Assembly: GCA_029204045.2 (NCBI GenBank) | Contig: CM055075.1 | Span: 26,635,273 to 26,699,272, forward strand | From: Tillandsia leiboldiana | Lineage: Eukaryota; Streptophyta; Magnoliopsida; Poales; Bromeliaceae | Length of the DNA: 64,000 nt | Direction: 5' to 3' | Shown here: positions 47,190 through 58,154 of the stretch, in pieces | Layout of the letters: every line of letters begins with the position of its first letter | Numbering within the stretch: position 1 is the stretch's first letter | The notes under the pieces: model-generated | The model's input: the letters and a program-made list of their open reading frames with translations, nothing else | The model's database searches: none | What the model was told of the DNA's origin: nothing | Program-made: the position numbers and the translations under genes

Positions 47190-50100
47190 ATGCCGGGGCC
47201 CGTCGAACCGACGAGGTCGGGAGCAAACCCTAGATCGAAGCCGAAGATCGCGGGCGCGGCGCAGCCCGGGACGAAGAAGATAGGGGTGGAGAGGAGTGGT
47301 AGGCCCGATCCGGCCGCTCGGCCGCCGGAATCGGGCCGTTTCGACGCGTCGGGATCCGGGTCCTGCTCCTCGGACTCTTCGTGCGAGCGGGGCTCGGCGA
47401 AGGTCGCCGGAGCTCGGCGCGCGAGGAGGGCGAGGGTCGCTCCCGAGGGTTCGGATAATGCGGCGGCGGCGGCGGAGGAGGAGAAGAGGTGTTCGTGGAT
47501 AACTCCTTACTCTGGTGAGCGAATAATTTTAATAATGGTGGTTTATTTTTCAATTCTCTTCATCATTTGATTCTAATTATATGAAATTGGATGTTATTGC
47601 TCAGATGTATTTAAGGTGAAAATGCTCAGATACAACCCTAACCATATAGTCTCATATTGTGTATTTTGTAAGAATGAGGAAAAAAAAAAAAAAAAATTCC
47701 CTCTTTCATAGTTTCATCCTTGAACTTTAAAGTTCAAATTTTGAGACCCCAAACTTTTCGGAATTCTTTCAATGCCCTTATGTAAAATTAAAAATTGTCG
47801 CTTGTGCCACGAACCCATCCTCCGTCAGCGTCTCACAGTTTTAATCCAACTGTCCGATTTTTAAATTCAGAATAGTCTGCAAGTTAATGGGCGGTAGGAT
47901 TGAAATATATATAAGATGAAAGATTAGGTGTGACACTTCAATAGTCCCACATCAGATGAAAATGCGGTTGTGATTCAATATATAAAAGAATGGACACTAA
48001 TAATAACTAGTGAAGATGCCCGTACGTTGTGACAAAGAAGTTGAAGAATAATAAAAAAAAATAAAAGAATCTGAAAATGAAGATGCAAAAGTTACTCTCT
48101 TGGCTTGGCTTGGTGTTTTGCCGTTCGTGTATCTATAAATATAAAATAAAATAAAAGATACAACTTCTAATAAGCAAACCACTTAAATTTAAATAATTTC
48201 AACTTAATTTGTGAAGCAACTCAGAGAATATCATGCAACGGCTTCAATGCCTAGCTAGTTTGGATTGTTTAAAAATAGTCCACCTCTTTTCTTTGTGTAT
48301 CTTTGATTTATTTTTTTTTTTGAATTTTATCTTGAAATTTTTATTTGTAGACTAAAATGTTATTGACCAGCATTCTAATATATATATAAAGTATAGAGAT
48401 TTTTATCAAAGCATTGTACATGAAATCAAATATATTCTTCAATCAATCATATTCCAATCATATAGAGAAATAATTTAGAAAAAACAATAATAGCAAATAA
48501 ATTAAACCCCATATGAAAAAATATAAAGAATATATTGCAAAAAATAATAAGATAATTTATAGATTTACATACCTTTCCATAACCTCATATGTTCCTACAA
48601 AATTATTGTAGGACATATGATTCAAAATAATTCCTAATTTCTATATGATTAAAAAATCATTGTACCATAAATTTATAGTACATAGATAAATGGATAAAAT
48701 TATAATATATCTTTTTTAGTAAATGAGTAGTAAAAACAAAAAACTTTTAAGCAACTCAATTTAAAATTATAATATTTCTATAATTTAATAAGTTTCAAAT
48801 TTTCAAAATTTCAAATCTATCTATATATATATTAAATAAATATAATATTTTAAATAAAATTAAATTAAAATATGATAATCTCACGCTACAAAGGGTAGTT
48901 CTAAACCAATGAACTCAACGTCTATTAGAGCTTAGATTGATGTGCCTTATAGAATGCGTAGAATCAACCTATTCATCAATTTCCACCCAAAATATACAAA
49001 AAAAAAAAAGAATACACATTTATATATTTCATTATTTTTTGATCAAAAATAAAGAAAATAAATTATAACATCATCATTGATCACCCTCGTTCTCTCTTTT
49101 AATCATTTTTTTTTTTTTTTTCTATAAAATGAGGTAGGAAACGACAAAGCATATAGAAATAGATAGAAGAAGAGAAGGGGATGCATACAAAAATAGACAA
49201 CACGGGAACGCTTAAATCTAGTAGGTCGCGCCAATGATCCTCCTCTTCCCTGCTGTCCGATGTGGCGGCGGCAGCGGGATCAAGTGGTGGGGCGGGATCC
49301 ACAACGCTCAAAATCCAGAAGGTTGCGCCAATGATATTCCTCTTCCCCGTTGTCTGATGCGGCGGCGGCGGCGGGATCGAACGGCGGTGGGGTGAGATCC
49401 GCAGCCGATGTCGTTGGGAAGAGAGAAAGGGAAGGAGATGGGAGGATGTGGAAGAAAATAGTTTGAGAAAAAAGAAACGGAGGGAAGATGAGGAGACATA
49501 GGTGAAGAAGAACATAAATATGGGGTGGGAAAGATAATAAAGAGAGGCGGAGAGGAGATGAGGAGGCGCTTTTGCTTTCGGATTTTCTCATCTAAGAAAA
49601 AAAAATTAAAAAAGATTTCAAAATTATGAGGTTTTGCCACGTCTGCATAAAATATCCGAGATTAATATATAGGTATAGATAATTAGGCTAAAACATTTTG
49701 GATTGATGGTTTGGGCCCAACGAGTTATTGTTGCTAGTGGATCGGGCCGTTACATTTAGTTTTAGAGCCAATCACCAATCGAAAGTGTGAATGACAAGGT
49801 AACGGGCTATATCAAGAGTCTGAATGACAAGGCTAGCAAGTCAAGTCTCATATCGCCTGGTGTTGCTAGTGGGTCGGGTCGTTACATTTGGTATCAGAAT
49901 CAATCTCTTACTGTGAATGGGATTGTGATCGGGGGAGTTTGTGGGATGGGAATGGGATTGTGATTATATATAAGAGGCATGGACACTAATAATTTTGGTT
50001 TGGGCCGGATCGTTACATTAGGAGTCGATGAACGGAGAGATGCACGAGGTGTAGGCAATAATTTTTCATCTTATGGTAAATAAGGATAAGGACTAAATTG

Positions 50101-51675
50101 GAACACTTTCGATTGTTTGGAGTATCAAATTGTTGAATTTAAAAGTTTGAGGACAAATATGAAACCTAACTAAAAATTTGGAGACAAGTTGCGCAATTTG
50201 CCATTGTAAATAAGAAATTAGTGATAACAATGAAACCACTGGTTTTCTGTCGAGTGCATGCTATGTACAATTCGATATTGTGTTTGAAATTATAGCACAT
50301 AAACCTGCATTTTTCACTCATTATTCCTATTTTCCTTGCTAGAACCTCTTTATGTTTCTTTCCATGACAAAGAATGGGGAATTCCAGTATATGATGATCG
50401 GAAGCTATTCGAGCTGCTTATATTAGTGCAAGCTCTTGCAGAGTTGAGCTGGCCTACTATTCTGAAGAAGAGAGAAACATTCAGGTGATAAATTTTGTCT
50501 CAAAAAATCAATGCCTGTTTAGGACAATGGTGTTTAATTGTGCTTTTAACATCTTCATTATGAACTCTTTTCTCAGGAAGTTATTTGACGATTTTGACCA
50601 TTCCTCTATTGCTAATTTTACTGAAAAGAAGATCATTTTACTCAGATCAAGTAGCTCATTGTTATCAGAGCAGAAAATTAGAGCAGCCGTAGAAAATGCG
50701 AGAGTAATGAAGAAGGTAAGTTATATTTGTGTAGGTACTGTCTTTTCAATTGCATTGAGCATTACCTTTTATAATGGATTTACCTAGTTTCCTTTCTTTT
50801 TTATGGCCATGTAGCTTCTTCTTTGACTACCTTTAGTAAGTGGGTTCCTATAATTACTTTTGTTGGTAGTTCATTCTGAGTGCTTATGTAAATGTTTCTG
50901 TTTCTAGATAGCTTGCTACATATTGTTGGTAGTTCATTCTGAGTGCTTATGTAAATGTTTCTGTCGAGTGCATGCTGAGTTCATTTTTTTCTTTTCTATT
51001 TTTGAGAGAAAAGTAGCCAGCTATCAGCTTCGTTCACTAGTTAAAAATGAACTCAGCTAGCAATTAGGCTTCGACCTTGGACCTCGGGTGCCAATCATCA
51101 AGTCCTTGGCTAATTGCGGTTGCAAGTTGTTTAAAGATTAACGAATCACAATTCGATACCATGCTGGCAGTAGCAGATTTTGCGGACAAAGACGGTAGAA
51201 TTTGCCCTTTTTTTTATTTTTTCTGTGATATGAACACCTGGTACTAGGGGTTTGTTTCCATGTATGGACAAATGTTGGTTAAATGTTAATGACAAACCTT
51301 ATCATCAATGTTATGAAGCATGCTCACTGCACGAGTTAAAGCAGTTACTGAGTCTACCTTTTACAGGTAATGGAGGAATTTGGGTCCTTCAGCAACTACT
51401 GCTGGAACTTTGTGAGCCACAAGCCGATAGTCAACGGATTCCGATACACGCGTCAAGTTCCAGTGAAGAGTCCAAAAGCAGAAGCCATTAGCAAGGACCT
51501 CATGCAAAGGGGGTTCCGATGCGTCGGGCCGACTATTATTTACTCTTTCATGCAAGCTGCGGGAATCGTCAACGACCATCTTTCGAGCTGCTTTAGATTT
51601 AATGCCTGCGAAAACCATACTCGGGCTGCTGAACTGAAGAAAAGTATCGCGGCAATGCCACTAACAGAGGCTTAA
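47190..51675 (+). CDS. TAG: DNA-3-methyladenine glycosylase I (TAG family)
   Basis: Four exons: 47190-47514, 50343-50484, 50577-50715 and 51367-51675, all GT-AG, giving 304 residues. Residues 1-97 are a Gly/Ser/Arg/Pro-rich extension, basic and possibly organelle- or nucleus-directing. The catalytic domain begins KRCSWITPYSEPLYVSFHDK. The zinc ligands known from E. coli Tag are kept: C101, H116, H273 and C277 (NDHLSSC). The domain excises 3-methyladenine from alkylated DNA in base-excision repair, through the helix-hairpin-helix fold. The segment LFELLILVQALAELSWPTIL aligns with the E. coli substrate-pocket helix, but the E. coli Glu38 position is Val. A Glu three residues before Trp replaces it, a pattern I believe is general in plants. 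The 2.8-kb first intron carries a Helitron-like element. Confidence 0.92.
47996..49680 (+). mobile_element. Helitron-like element in the first TAG intron
   Basis: The left end reads TAATAATAACTAGTGAAGAT then GCCCGTACGTTGTGAC, the start typical of plant Helitrons. The right end is GCCACGTCTGCAT, then CCGAGATTAATATATAGGTA. The canonical CTRR terminus is not clean, so the last bases are uncertain. It interrupts a host repeat whose other copy (about 49980) reads on from GGACACTAATA without a gap. The 3' third carries a minus-strand gene-like fragment. Confidence 0.55.
49205..49595 (-). pseudogene. gene-like fragment with a tandem duplication of about 96 bp inside the Helitron-like element
   Basis: Minus-strand frames here include DPAAAA and W-R-(D/N)-LLD segments encoded by two diverged copies at about 49210-49305 and 49306-49400. 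Each has GCGCCAATGAT, CTCCTCTTCCC and GGCGGCGGC. Upstream on the minus strand is a CT-rich leader-like stretch. It looks like a captured first exon, but I cannot name the source gene. Confidence 0.35.
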
Positions 51676-53895
51676 GAGGTCAGGTTGGCTTACCATTTCA
51701 CTCTGCTCTGCTAATTATACTTGCTCTGGAGATAGTATATGTTAAAGAGTTTATGTTGTATCTAATTTCTTCTTATTCTATTTCTATTTGTGCTTGGTAA
51801 TTATCACTGTAATGCTTGTACAATTTGACTGCTAATAATACAGGTCTAGTGTACAATATAAGTTTAAAAAAGGGGTTGTAATCTAATCTTTGATTGTTGA
51901 TTGAATCTATGCATATTGATGTAGTTGTTTTCTTTGTAGTGTTCAGCTATACCCTTTGATATTAGTAATGCTCATTTGTGAAAGGTAAAATCGATCTTAA
52001 GAGCGAAATTTGAAGGGAAAGTTATGATGGCAACAGAATGTAAAGGATCCAATTTTGTAACACTTTTTTGTATCCAGTTGTAATACTCATTATTGTTTTT
52101 GTATTTTGACCAGATATAGAAAGTTACTGAGTTTTTAGCTTTTTACCCACAAACAGATTTTGTAAATGTATATGTACGTCCGCACAATCTGCCATTTACC
52201 AGGGAACTGCATCACAAATAATGCTCACAAAAGAAGAGGCCTTAGCTTTGGATTTGGTGTTCTCCTTATCCTTGTTAGCATTGGACCTACTGAGATTCGA
52301 TGCCATGAAATTTCAAGGCAGTGGTGGAACTCTTGGCGTGGACAAAACCCCACCAGGTGTTTTTCGAAAACATTTTTGGTTTAGCTGGGCTGGGGCTTTA
52401 GTTGAAATGGCTCTTTCATTGGCTTCTAACTCTCATTAAACAGCAGTGTTTTTTTTTCTAGTGTTTGGTAGATGTGCATCATCAAGATCAGCAGCTTCTC
52501 CACACCTCGCATTAAAGAAAGGGGGGCCCCTCGAAAGCTCCCCGGTTTCCTTTGACCGAACAATGCATCCTTCATGAACATATCTCTATCTCACTTGTGT
52601 GGGGGGTGGAGCCACAAAGTATAGTTCCAGCATTAACTAAATAGTTCCTGCATTAACTAAAGTATTAGACATAATGATGGTTGCAGAGTAATTAGGAACT
52701 TCTGCAGAGACGGAAAAGAGAAGATCATGTTTTTCTTTTGCTTCTGCTTCTACTTCTGCTTCTATAAGCTGCAGATTTTGTACAGCATTTAGCAAAGAAC
52801 AGAATATAAAGTTTTCATTGCAGTGGAAAGTAAAAATGAGACTCAGAATCTCCCCCCCCCCCCCCCCCCCTTTAAAAAGCTCTAATTTAAATCCGGTATT
52901 CTAACCCACCGTTTGTTTCGGGACTAGAACAGAGAATAAGAGGTTTATCCCCTTTATTGTACCAAACGCACCAAGAATTATTCGGTACAGTAGTTCTAGT
53001 ACAAACAGAATAAGCTGGAACAACAGTTCTTACCTATTATTTTATAAATTTTTTTTTTTTACCAAACTACCCCTCCTCCCCTCCTTTTTCTCTTCCCAAT
53101 ACACTCTCATCATCACAAATCCCTCTCTCTCCTTTCTCTTTTTTCCTTCCCAATACACTCTCATCATCACAAATCCCTCTCTCCTCTCTCTTTTCCTTTC
53201 CAATACACTCTCATCATCACAACCTCTTTATTCTTCTTATTCCTCATTCTCATATCAAACACAAAATCTCTTATCCCTGTAACCGAACCAAACGTTTTTT
53301 CGCTCTTATTCCGTACTTTATACCTATCCCCAGAATAGCTAGTTATGATTATTCCGTTACCAAACGATACCTTAATAAGAGTCTCTTTGCAATAGCACAA
53401 ACTGAACAGCATTATTTTCTCTAATAAATCTTCGACAAATCAATCGCAAACAATCTTAATAGGCAGCATGCACCCAACTAAAATGCTATTTTTCATATCT
53501 CTTTCGATGATTTTTACTATTTAGAGAAGCAGCTAGCAGGGTTTCTATTTATAAATCCTCTGAAAATATCAATTGCTAATGTTACGGCAGAAAACAGCAT
53601 TGGAATAAACCAACAGATTAAAATGGGAGCTTAGAAATATTACTCCTCAACAAGCTTCTTCCCAACATTTACAAAACTAGCAACAAAACCCTGATTGCTG
53701 ATCTACAGAAATAGGCTACCAGCAACTGCCGTCACACTAGTAGCTCAAAATCACAATGATTTGCTGCTGCTCAAGGCAATCAAAGAATCAACCCATGTTA
53801 ATGCGCGGGCGTTACAGAAATAATACTTAACAAGACAAGTGAACGGCGAGAACCTGAGCGGTTCGAGCTAAATATAACTTGGAGAGATCGTCGAC
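51676..53895. other. convergent intergenic region between TAG (+) and BZR1 (-)
   Basis: Holds the 3' flanks of both genes. Apart from the MITE-like element at 52908-53372 and a 19-base C run at 52852-52870 I see nothing coding. The open frames at 52166-52439 have no recognisable motif. Confidence 0.65.
52908..53372. mobile_element. MITE-like element enclosing a 3-copy minisatellite
   Basis: The left ACCGTTTGTTTCGGGAC and right GTTACCAAACGATACC ends are imperfect inverted repeats. The words GAACAGAGAATAAGAG and CTCTTATTCCGTAC pair further in. Within it, CAATACACTCTCATCATCAC recurs at 53098, 53151 and 53201 (period 50-53 bp), each with a CCCTCTCTC spacer. Confidence 0.5.
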
Positions 53896-56177
53896 TCACT
53901 TGGCGCACCCGCTGCCCACTCCCAATGTGAGGTCGAGATCCTCCACCCCGACGTCGTGAATCTTCTCCCCTTCCCAAGGCTTCACTCGCCCCCCGCTCTC
54001 GAATTCAAACTCCGCCCCACCGCCACGCCCTGTCCTTTCCAGCCCTCCAATTGCCCTCGTGCTCTCTGCTAGAGGGGCGGCGGGGTTGATAAGATTATAC
54101 GTCGGCGATGCAGGCGCCGTCATTTGGAAACTGACCCACCGCCCAGAATCGACGGTGGAAATGTCTGACTCATCACACTCGGGTATTGTCGCGGGATGGT
54201 GGTGATACCGGGTTCTAGTCGGGCTAGAGGGAGCGGAGACGGCAAAAAATGAATTGGGAAATGCAGAATTGTCCCAATTAGTTTTTTGCAGCTTAGCAGG
54301 GCGAGAGGCAGCAGTCGGAGACGACAGGGGTGGAGTCACAGGGGCACTATTTGAGACTCGGAGGGGCGGGAGAGGGGTGGGGAGGCTGCGGAGGAAAGGG
54401 AGGAGGTAAGAGGGGTTGAGGGTAGGGTTGGGGTTAGGGTTGTTGACGCGGGTGGGGCTAGGAAAGGAGGAGGAGGACGGGCTTGCGTGATAGGAAGGGA
54501 CGGGACTAGGGTACGCCGAGTTGAGTGGGCTGAGATGATGTGAGGAGGAGCACGGGCTTACGTTCGCCGAGGGGCCTTCTATAGTCGATTCGAGAGGCCG
54601 AGAAGGCGGTTTGCATCCCTGTAAAGAGTAAAATGAACGAAAAGAGCATTAGAATATATAAGAGCTTCATGATCACAAAGAGTGAAATAGTAGAGAAATG
54701 GTCAGAACAAACATTTTGAGCACAATCATTCTCGATGCAGAGATCAATCACGAAACTAAATCATTTTCATTAATTATGTAAATGAGTAAGCAGGGTAAGT
54801 ATTCAGCACAACACATTTGATTCCATTAGAGATAAAAATCAAAGCTAACAATAGATACATGACCAGAGTAAAATAATATTGAACACCATTGTTATCGCCG
54901 CAGGATAAAGAAACAAAATCATTTTTAGTAGTAATACCTTCTCTGAATTAAGAATGTAGCAACGAAAATATTTTGAGGGCATTGCAAACTTGAAGGTTAA
55001 CCATCTTTCGAGCTGATGAACAAAGTGAATCATGTTCATCATTAACAATGTTATGATGTCGACGAAGAAATGTAGATCATCCATTAATCATATGAGAAGG
55101 TGAATAAATAAATTGAAATATTTTTTCACTTCTCAACCTTTTGAATTGTTTGGATAAATGTCCTTGATGTCTAGAAGGTGCCCTAATCCTTTAATTGGGA
55201 AATGGATTGACTTTATTCTTCTTCCCCTGCCCACTTTTTTTCTCATCTTCAAAAATCACTTGATACAAAATGTTTAACATAAAGGGAAGGAACAATAGAA
55301 AGAAAAGTTAAACAGTAGAGAGAAACAAATTAAATTTCCTCAAGCCAATTAAAAGGGCACCATCATGTTGGGTCCAAAGAAAAAAAATGCACCAAAGGGT
55401 GCCCTAACAAAGAGGGGCAGTCAAAAGAAAAAGAGATTCAAAAGTTAAAATTTTCTCTCTTTTTTTCTTTTGTAATTAAGATCAAAACTTTTCAGAGAGG
55501 CAAAAAAGAGGAAGAAGAGGGAGTGGATAAAAGCAACATGACTAAGAAGCAAGGACAAAATTTAGGTGTTCTTCCACAAAAAAGGAAAAGAAAAAAGAAA
55601 ATAAAATAAAAAAAATTGCAGCCATAGATCTAGAAACAATTTTTAATTCAGGATATCTCATTAAATCTAAAGGGATCTAGCAATGGGCAGTTTGATGAGA
55701 ACAAATTATCAAGGGCTAAATGATCTAAAAAAAACACCCAAAAAAGCAATCTTGCACACAGATCTCTGTACTGGAGAGAACCAAATTCAATGAAGCCCTA
55801 AAATTGGAAGGGATATCACCCAGAACAAATCAAATTAGCCCCAAAAGAGGAAAAAAAAAACAGCATTAAAAAAAAGGGAACAGGATCTACTTGTGCAAAA
55901 CTCCCAAAACCCACATCAGAAAATTTTCATCTTGGCCCAGATCCCACCATTGCCTCTTCAAAACCCTAAAACCGACAAATCACAAGGAAAAAACCAACAA
56001 ATCACAAGGAAAAACATAAACAAACATCAACAACAGCAACCAAAAAAACAAAAAACAAAAAAAATCTCATCTTGGATCCCCACCCACTGTTACCACTCTA
56101 AAACCCTAAAAACCAACAAATCACAAAGAAATAGGTTCCACAAGCGACTATTTTGAGCAAAACCCCCAAACCCACAT

Positions 56178-56228
<51 letters not shown>

Positions 56229-56585
56229 ATCCTTGGCCCGGATCAGTCCATAGACACCCCACCATTACGACTCCAAATCCCTAAACACCAACACACCCAC
56301 AAAGGAAACATGGAGGAGGAGGAGGAGGAGGAGAAGGAGAAGGGGTGAGTAGATGATAACCTTGCGATAGGTGGTGCCATCGTCCTCGACGACCCACCCT
56401 GCTTCGTGGCAAAGCGCTTTTAGGACCTCGTTGTTGTCGCAGTGCTTGGGGAGCTTGTAGTTCCCCTGCGCCCTCAACCCCCCGAATATCTTCGCCGCGA
56501 TCGCCCTCCTCCTCCTCTCCCTCCTCTTGTTGTTCTCCCTCTCCTTCCACGTCGGCGTCCTCCCCCCCACTCCCCCCGATGTCAT
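53896..56585 (-). CDS. BZR1: BZR1/BES1 brassinosteroid-response transcription factor
   Basis: Two exons on the minus strand: 56585-56361 and 54618-53896, joined by a GT-AG intron, giving 315 residues. The order matches the rice-type BZR1. An atypical bHLH DNA-binding region covers residues 1-75 (TPTWKERENNKRRERRRRAI, NYKLPKHCDNNEVLKALCHE, DGTTYRK), followed by GCKPP. A Ser/Pro-rich GSK3 target region runs about 95-200 (PSPVPSYHASPSSSSFPSP). A 14-3-3-type site RVSNSAP lies at 162-168 and VTPPLSSP after it. A PEST/PP2A-type segment TIPECDESDISTVDSGRW lies at 219-236, and an EAR repression motif LDLTL at 303-307. It should act in the nucleus on brassinosteroid-regulated promoters, held off by BIN2 phosphorylation and 14-3-3 retention. 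All regulatory motifs look intact. The first exon ends at the family's usual junction after TYRK. Confidence 0.95.
56180..56224. repeat. poly-A run of about 45 bases in the BZR1 intron
   Basis: A plus-strand A tract (T on the transcript). It is flanked by repeated AACCAACAAATCACAA words (55970-56130), which occur at least three times nearby. Confidence 0.85.
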
Positions 56586-56658
56586 CGTTTCACACTATTT
56601 CTCTCTCTCTCTCTCTCTCCCTCCCCCCACCCCCACCCCCTTCCCCCTCCCCCTCCCC

Positions 56659-56716
<58 letters not shown>

Positions 56717-56781
56717 GGGGCCTTCGCTCATCCTCGCCATTGGAGGAAGGATTTGGGGGAGATGGGTTTGTGCCCTAACCC

Positions 56782-56816
<35 letters not shown>

Positions 56817-57000
56817 ATTGCTCACGAGGAACGTACGGGGGTTTCTTTATTGCAAGTAGATTGGATAGATTCTCTTTCTCTTCTCTCTCTCTCTCTCTCT
56901 CTCTCTTCTCTTCTCTTCTTTTGAGGACGAGAGGAGGAAATGGTGAGGTATGGGGGATGGGGCAGAGAGAGAGAGAGAGAGAGTTACGGAAATGCCCCTT
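56586..57000 (-). promoter_or_regulatory. BZR1 5' leader / proximal promoter with multiple (GA)n tracts
   Basis: Read on the minus strand, this upstream stretch contains GA repeats at 56597-56620, 56662-56715 (about 54 bases), 56785-56813 and 56884-56905. An opposite-sense GA tract lies at 56966-56984. A CCCTAACCCTAA telobox lies at about 56773-56784 on the plus strand. GA repeats are known targets of plant BPC/GAGA-binding proteins; a regulatory role here is inference. Confidence 0.55.
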
Positions 57001-57145
57001 GTTATAAAATAGATCCCTCAACTTTTATTTTAAAGACAATTATTATAAATGGTTCCTCTAAACTTATTAAATAGCAAAAATATATTTTTATAAAATTTAA
57101 ATTATTAAATATTATCTATATGCAGTTAAAAATAAAATATTTTTT

Positions 57146-57148
<3 letters not shown>

Positions 57149-57226
<78 letters not shown>
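57149..57226. repeat. (TA)n microsatellite
   Basis: About 78 bases of alternating TA, left flank of a truncated family A element. Confidence 0.92.
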
Positions 57227-57232
<6 letters not shown>

Positions 57233-57235
57233 TAA

Positions 57236-57430
57236 ATTACTATGTTTTGAATAGAATAAGTCATTGGTGTTTATAAATTTTTAGTCATTAGATAAAAAAA
57301 ATATGTGGTTAGAATGACAGTGGACTACTTAGATTTAGTGGATAGTAGGTGGAATAGCATTATCTAAGGATTGAAATTAATCAAAGAAATAGATTAACGG
57401 TAAAAAAAAACTTACAAAACATCAATTGTT
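57236..57430. mobile_element. family A palindromic element truncated by the chromovirus
   Basis: AATAAGTCATTGGTGTTTAT and the right-hand CATCAATTGTTTG match the left end and the right-hand CACCAATTGTTTG of the 11971-12194 copy. The expected last bases, GTGCTATCGAT and onward, are missing at 57431, where the inverted pol fragment begins. Confidence 0.5.
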
Positions 57431-58085
57431 TGTTTCTTTTGGAAGAGTACCGGGGCCTCGAATGGTGCTTTCGAGCTGCGGATGAGTCCACCTTCGAGCA
57501 ACTCGTCAAGTTGTTTCCGAAGTTCCGCCAACTCCGGAGGGGACATACGGTAGGAAAAGCGAGCTGGAGGCCTCGTGCCTGGCTCGAGCTCAATCCGATG
57601 GTCCACCGCATGTTTAGGAGGTAGAGATTTCGACAATTTCGGGGGCATAACATATTTGAATTCCTTTAGAAGCTTCGTCACTTGTGGTGGCCATGATGTC
57701 TCGCCCTCTTCTATGGTCTCCAGCTTCATAGCCGCTACGAATGTCAGGTCACCTTTCCTCACACCCCTCTTCAACTGGAGTGCTGAAATTTGTTTGGCAT
57801 CAGCCGTCTTCCGCGTTATCGGAACAACGCATGGAGTGTCGCTCCCCATTAGACATAAGGCGTCCAGGAAGGGCATTGGTATCCCTCTAGACGTTTGCAA
57901 AAACTATATACCAAGAATAACTTGGAAGTCGTCCAGTGGCACTGACATAAGGTTGGTCCGTCCCGACCACGATCCGACCTCTATCAACACCTCCTTCGCC
58001 ACGCCCGCTATTGGTTGGGCTTTTGAGTTCACCGCCTTTATGCGGCTTCCGTCCTTGCTTAGGGCCAATCCGATCCGCTCGAGCT
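57431..58085 (-). mobile_element. inverted 655-bp copy of chromovirus protease-RT sequence
   Basis: On the minus strand this segment matches 59510-60164 over exactly the same length with no net gain or loss. It covers the protease-RT linker and the RT start (GGLIRSSKAPFEAPVLF). In about 345 bp compared by eye, about 18 positions differ, nearly all transitions. It keeps CAG at the position that is TAG (59818) in the forward copy. It ends two bases before the short LTR remnant preceding the primer-binding site. Confidence 0.85.
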
Positions 58086-58154
58086 TTTGAAATTAATGGT
58101 TAGCGCCAACGATCCGACAAGTGGTATCAGCGTCCGAGATTCGACCGAGACGAC

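Noticed and set aside
52166..52439. Two overlapping 72-codon frames downstream of TAG
   Set aside because: No motif, no homology that I recognise, and overlapping in different frames; most likely chance.
53167..53412. Minus-strand 81-codon frame downstream of BZR1
   Set aside because: It lies inside a MITE-like element and its minisatellite.
55893..56156. 87-codon Lys/Gln-rich frame
   Set aside because: It lies antisense within the BZR1 intron in an A-rich repeat of AACCAACAAATC words.
56442..57021. Several Ser-Leu and Arg-Glu repeat frames
   Set aside because: They translate CT/GA microsatellites around the BZR1 leader.
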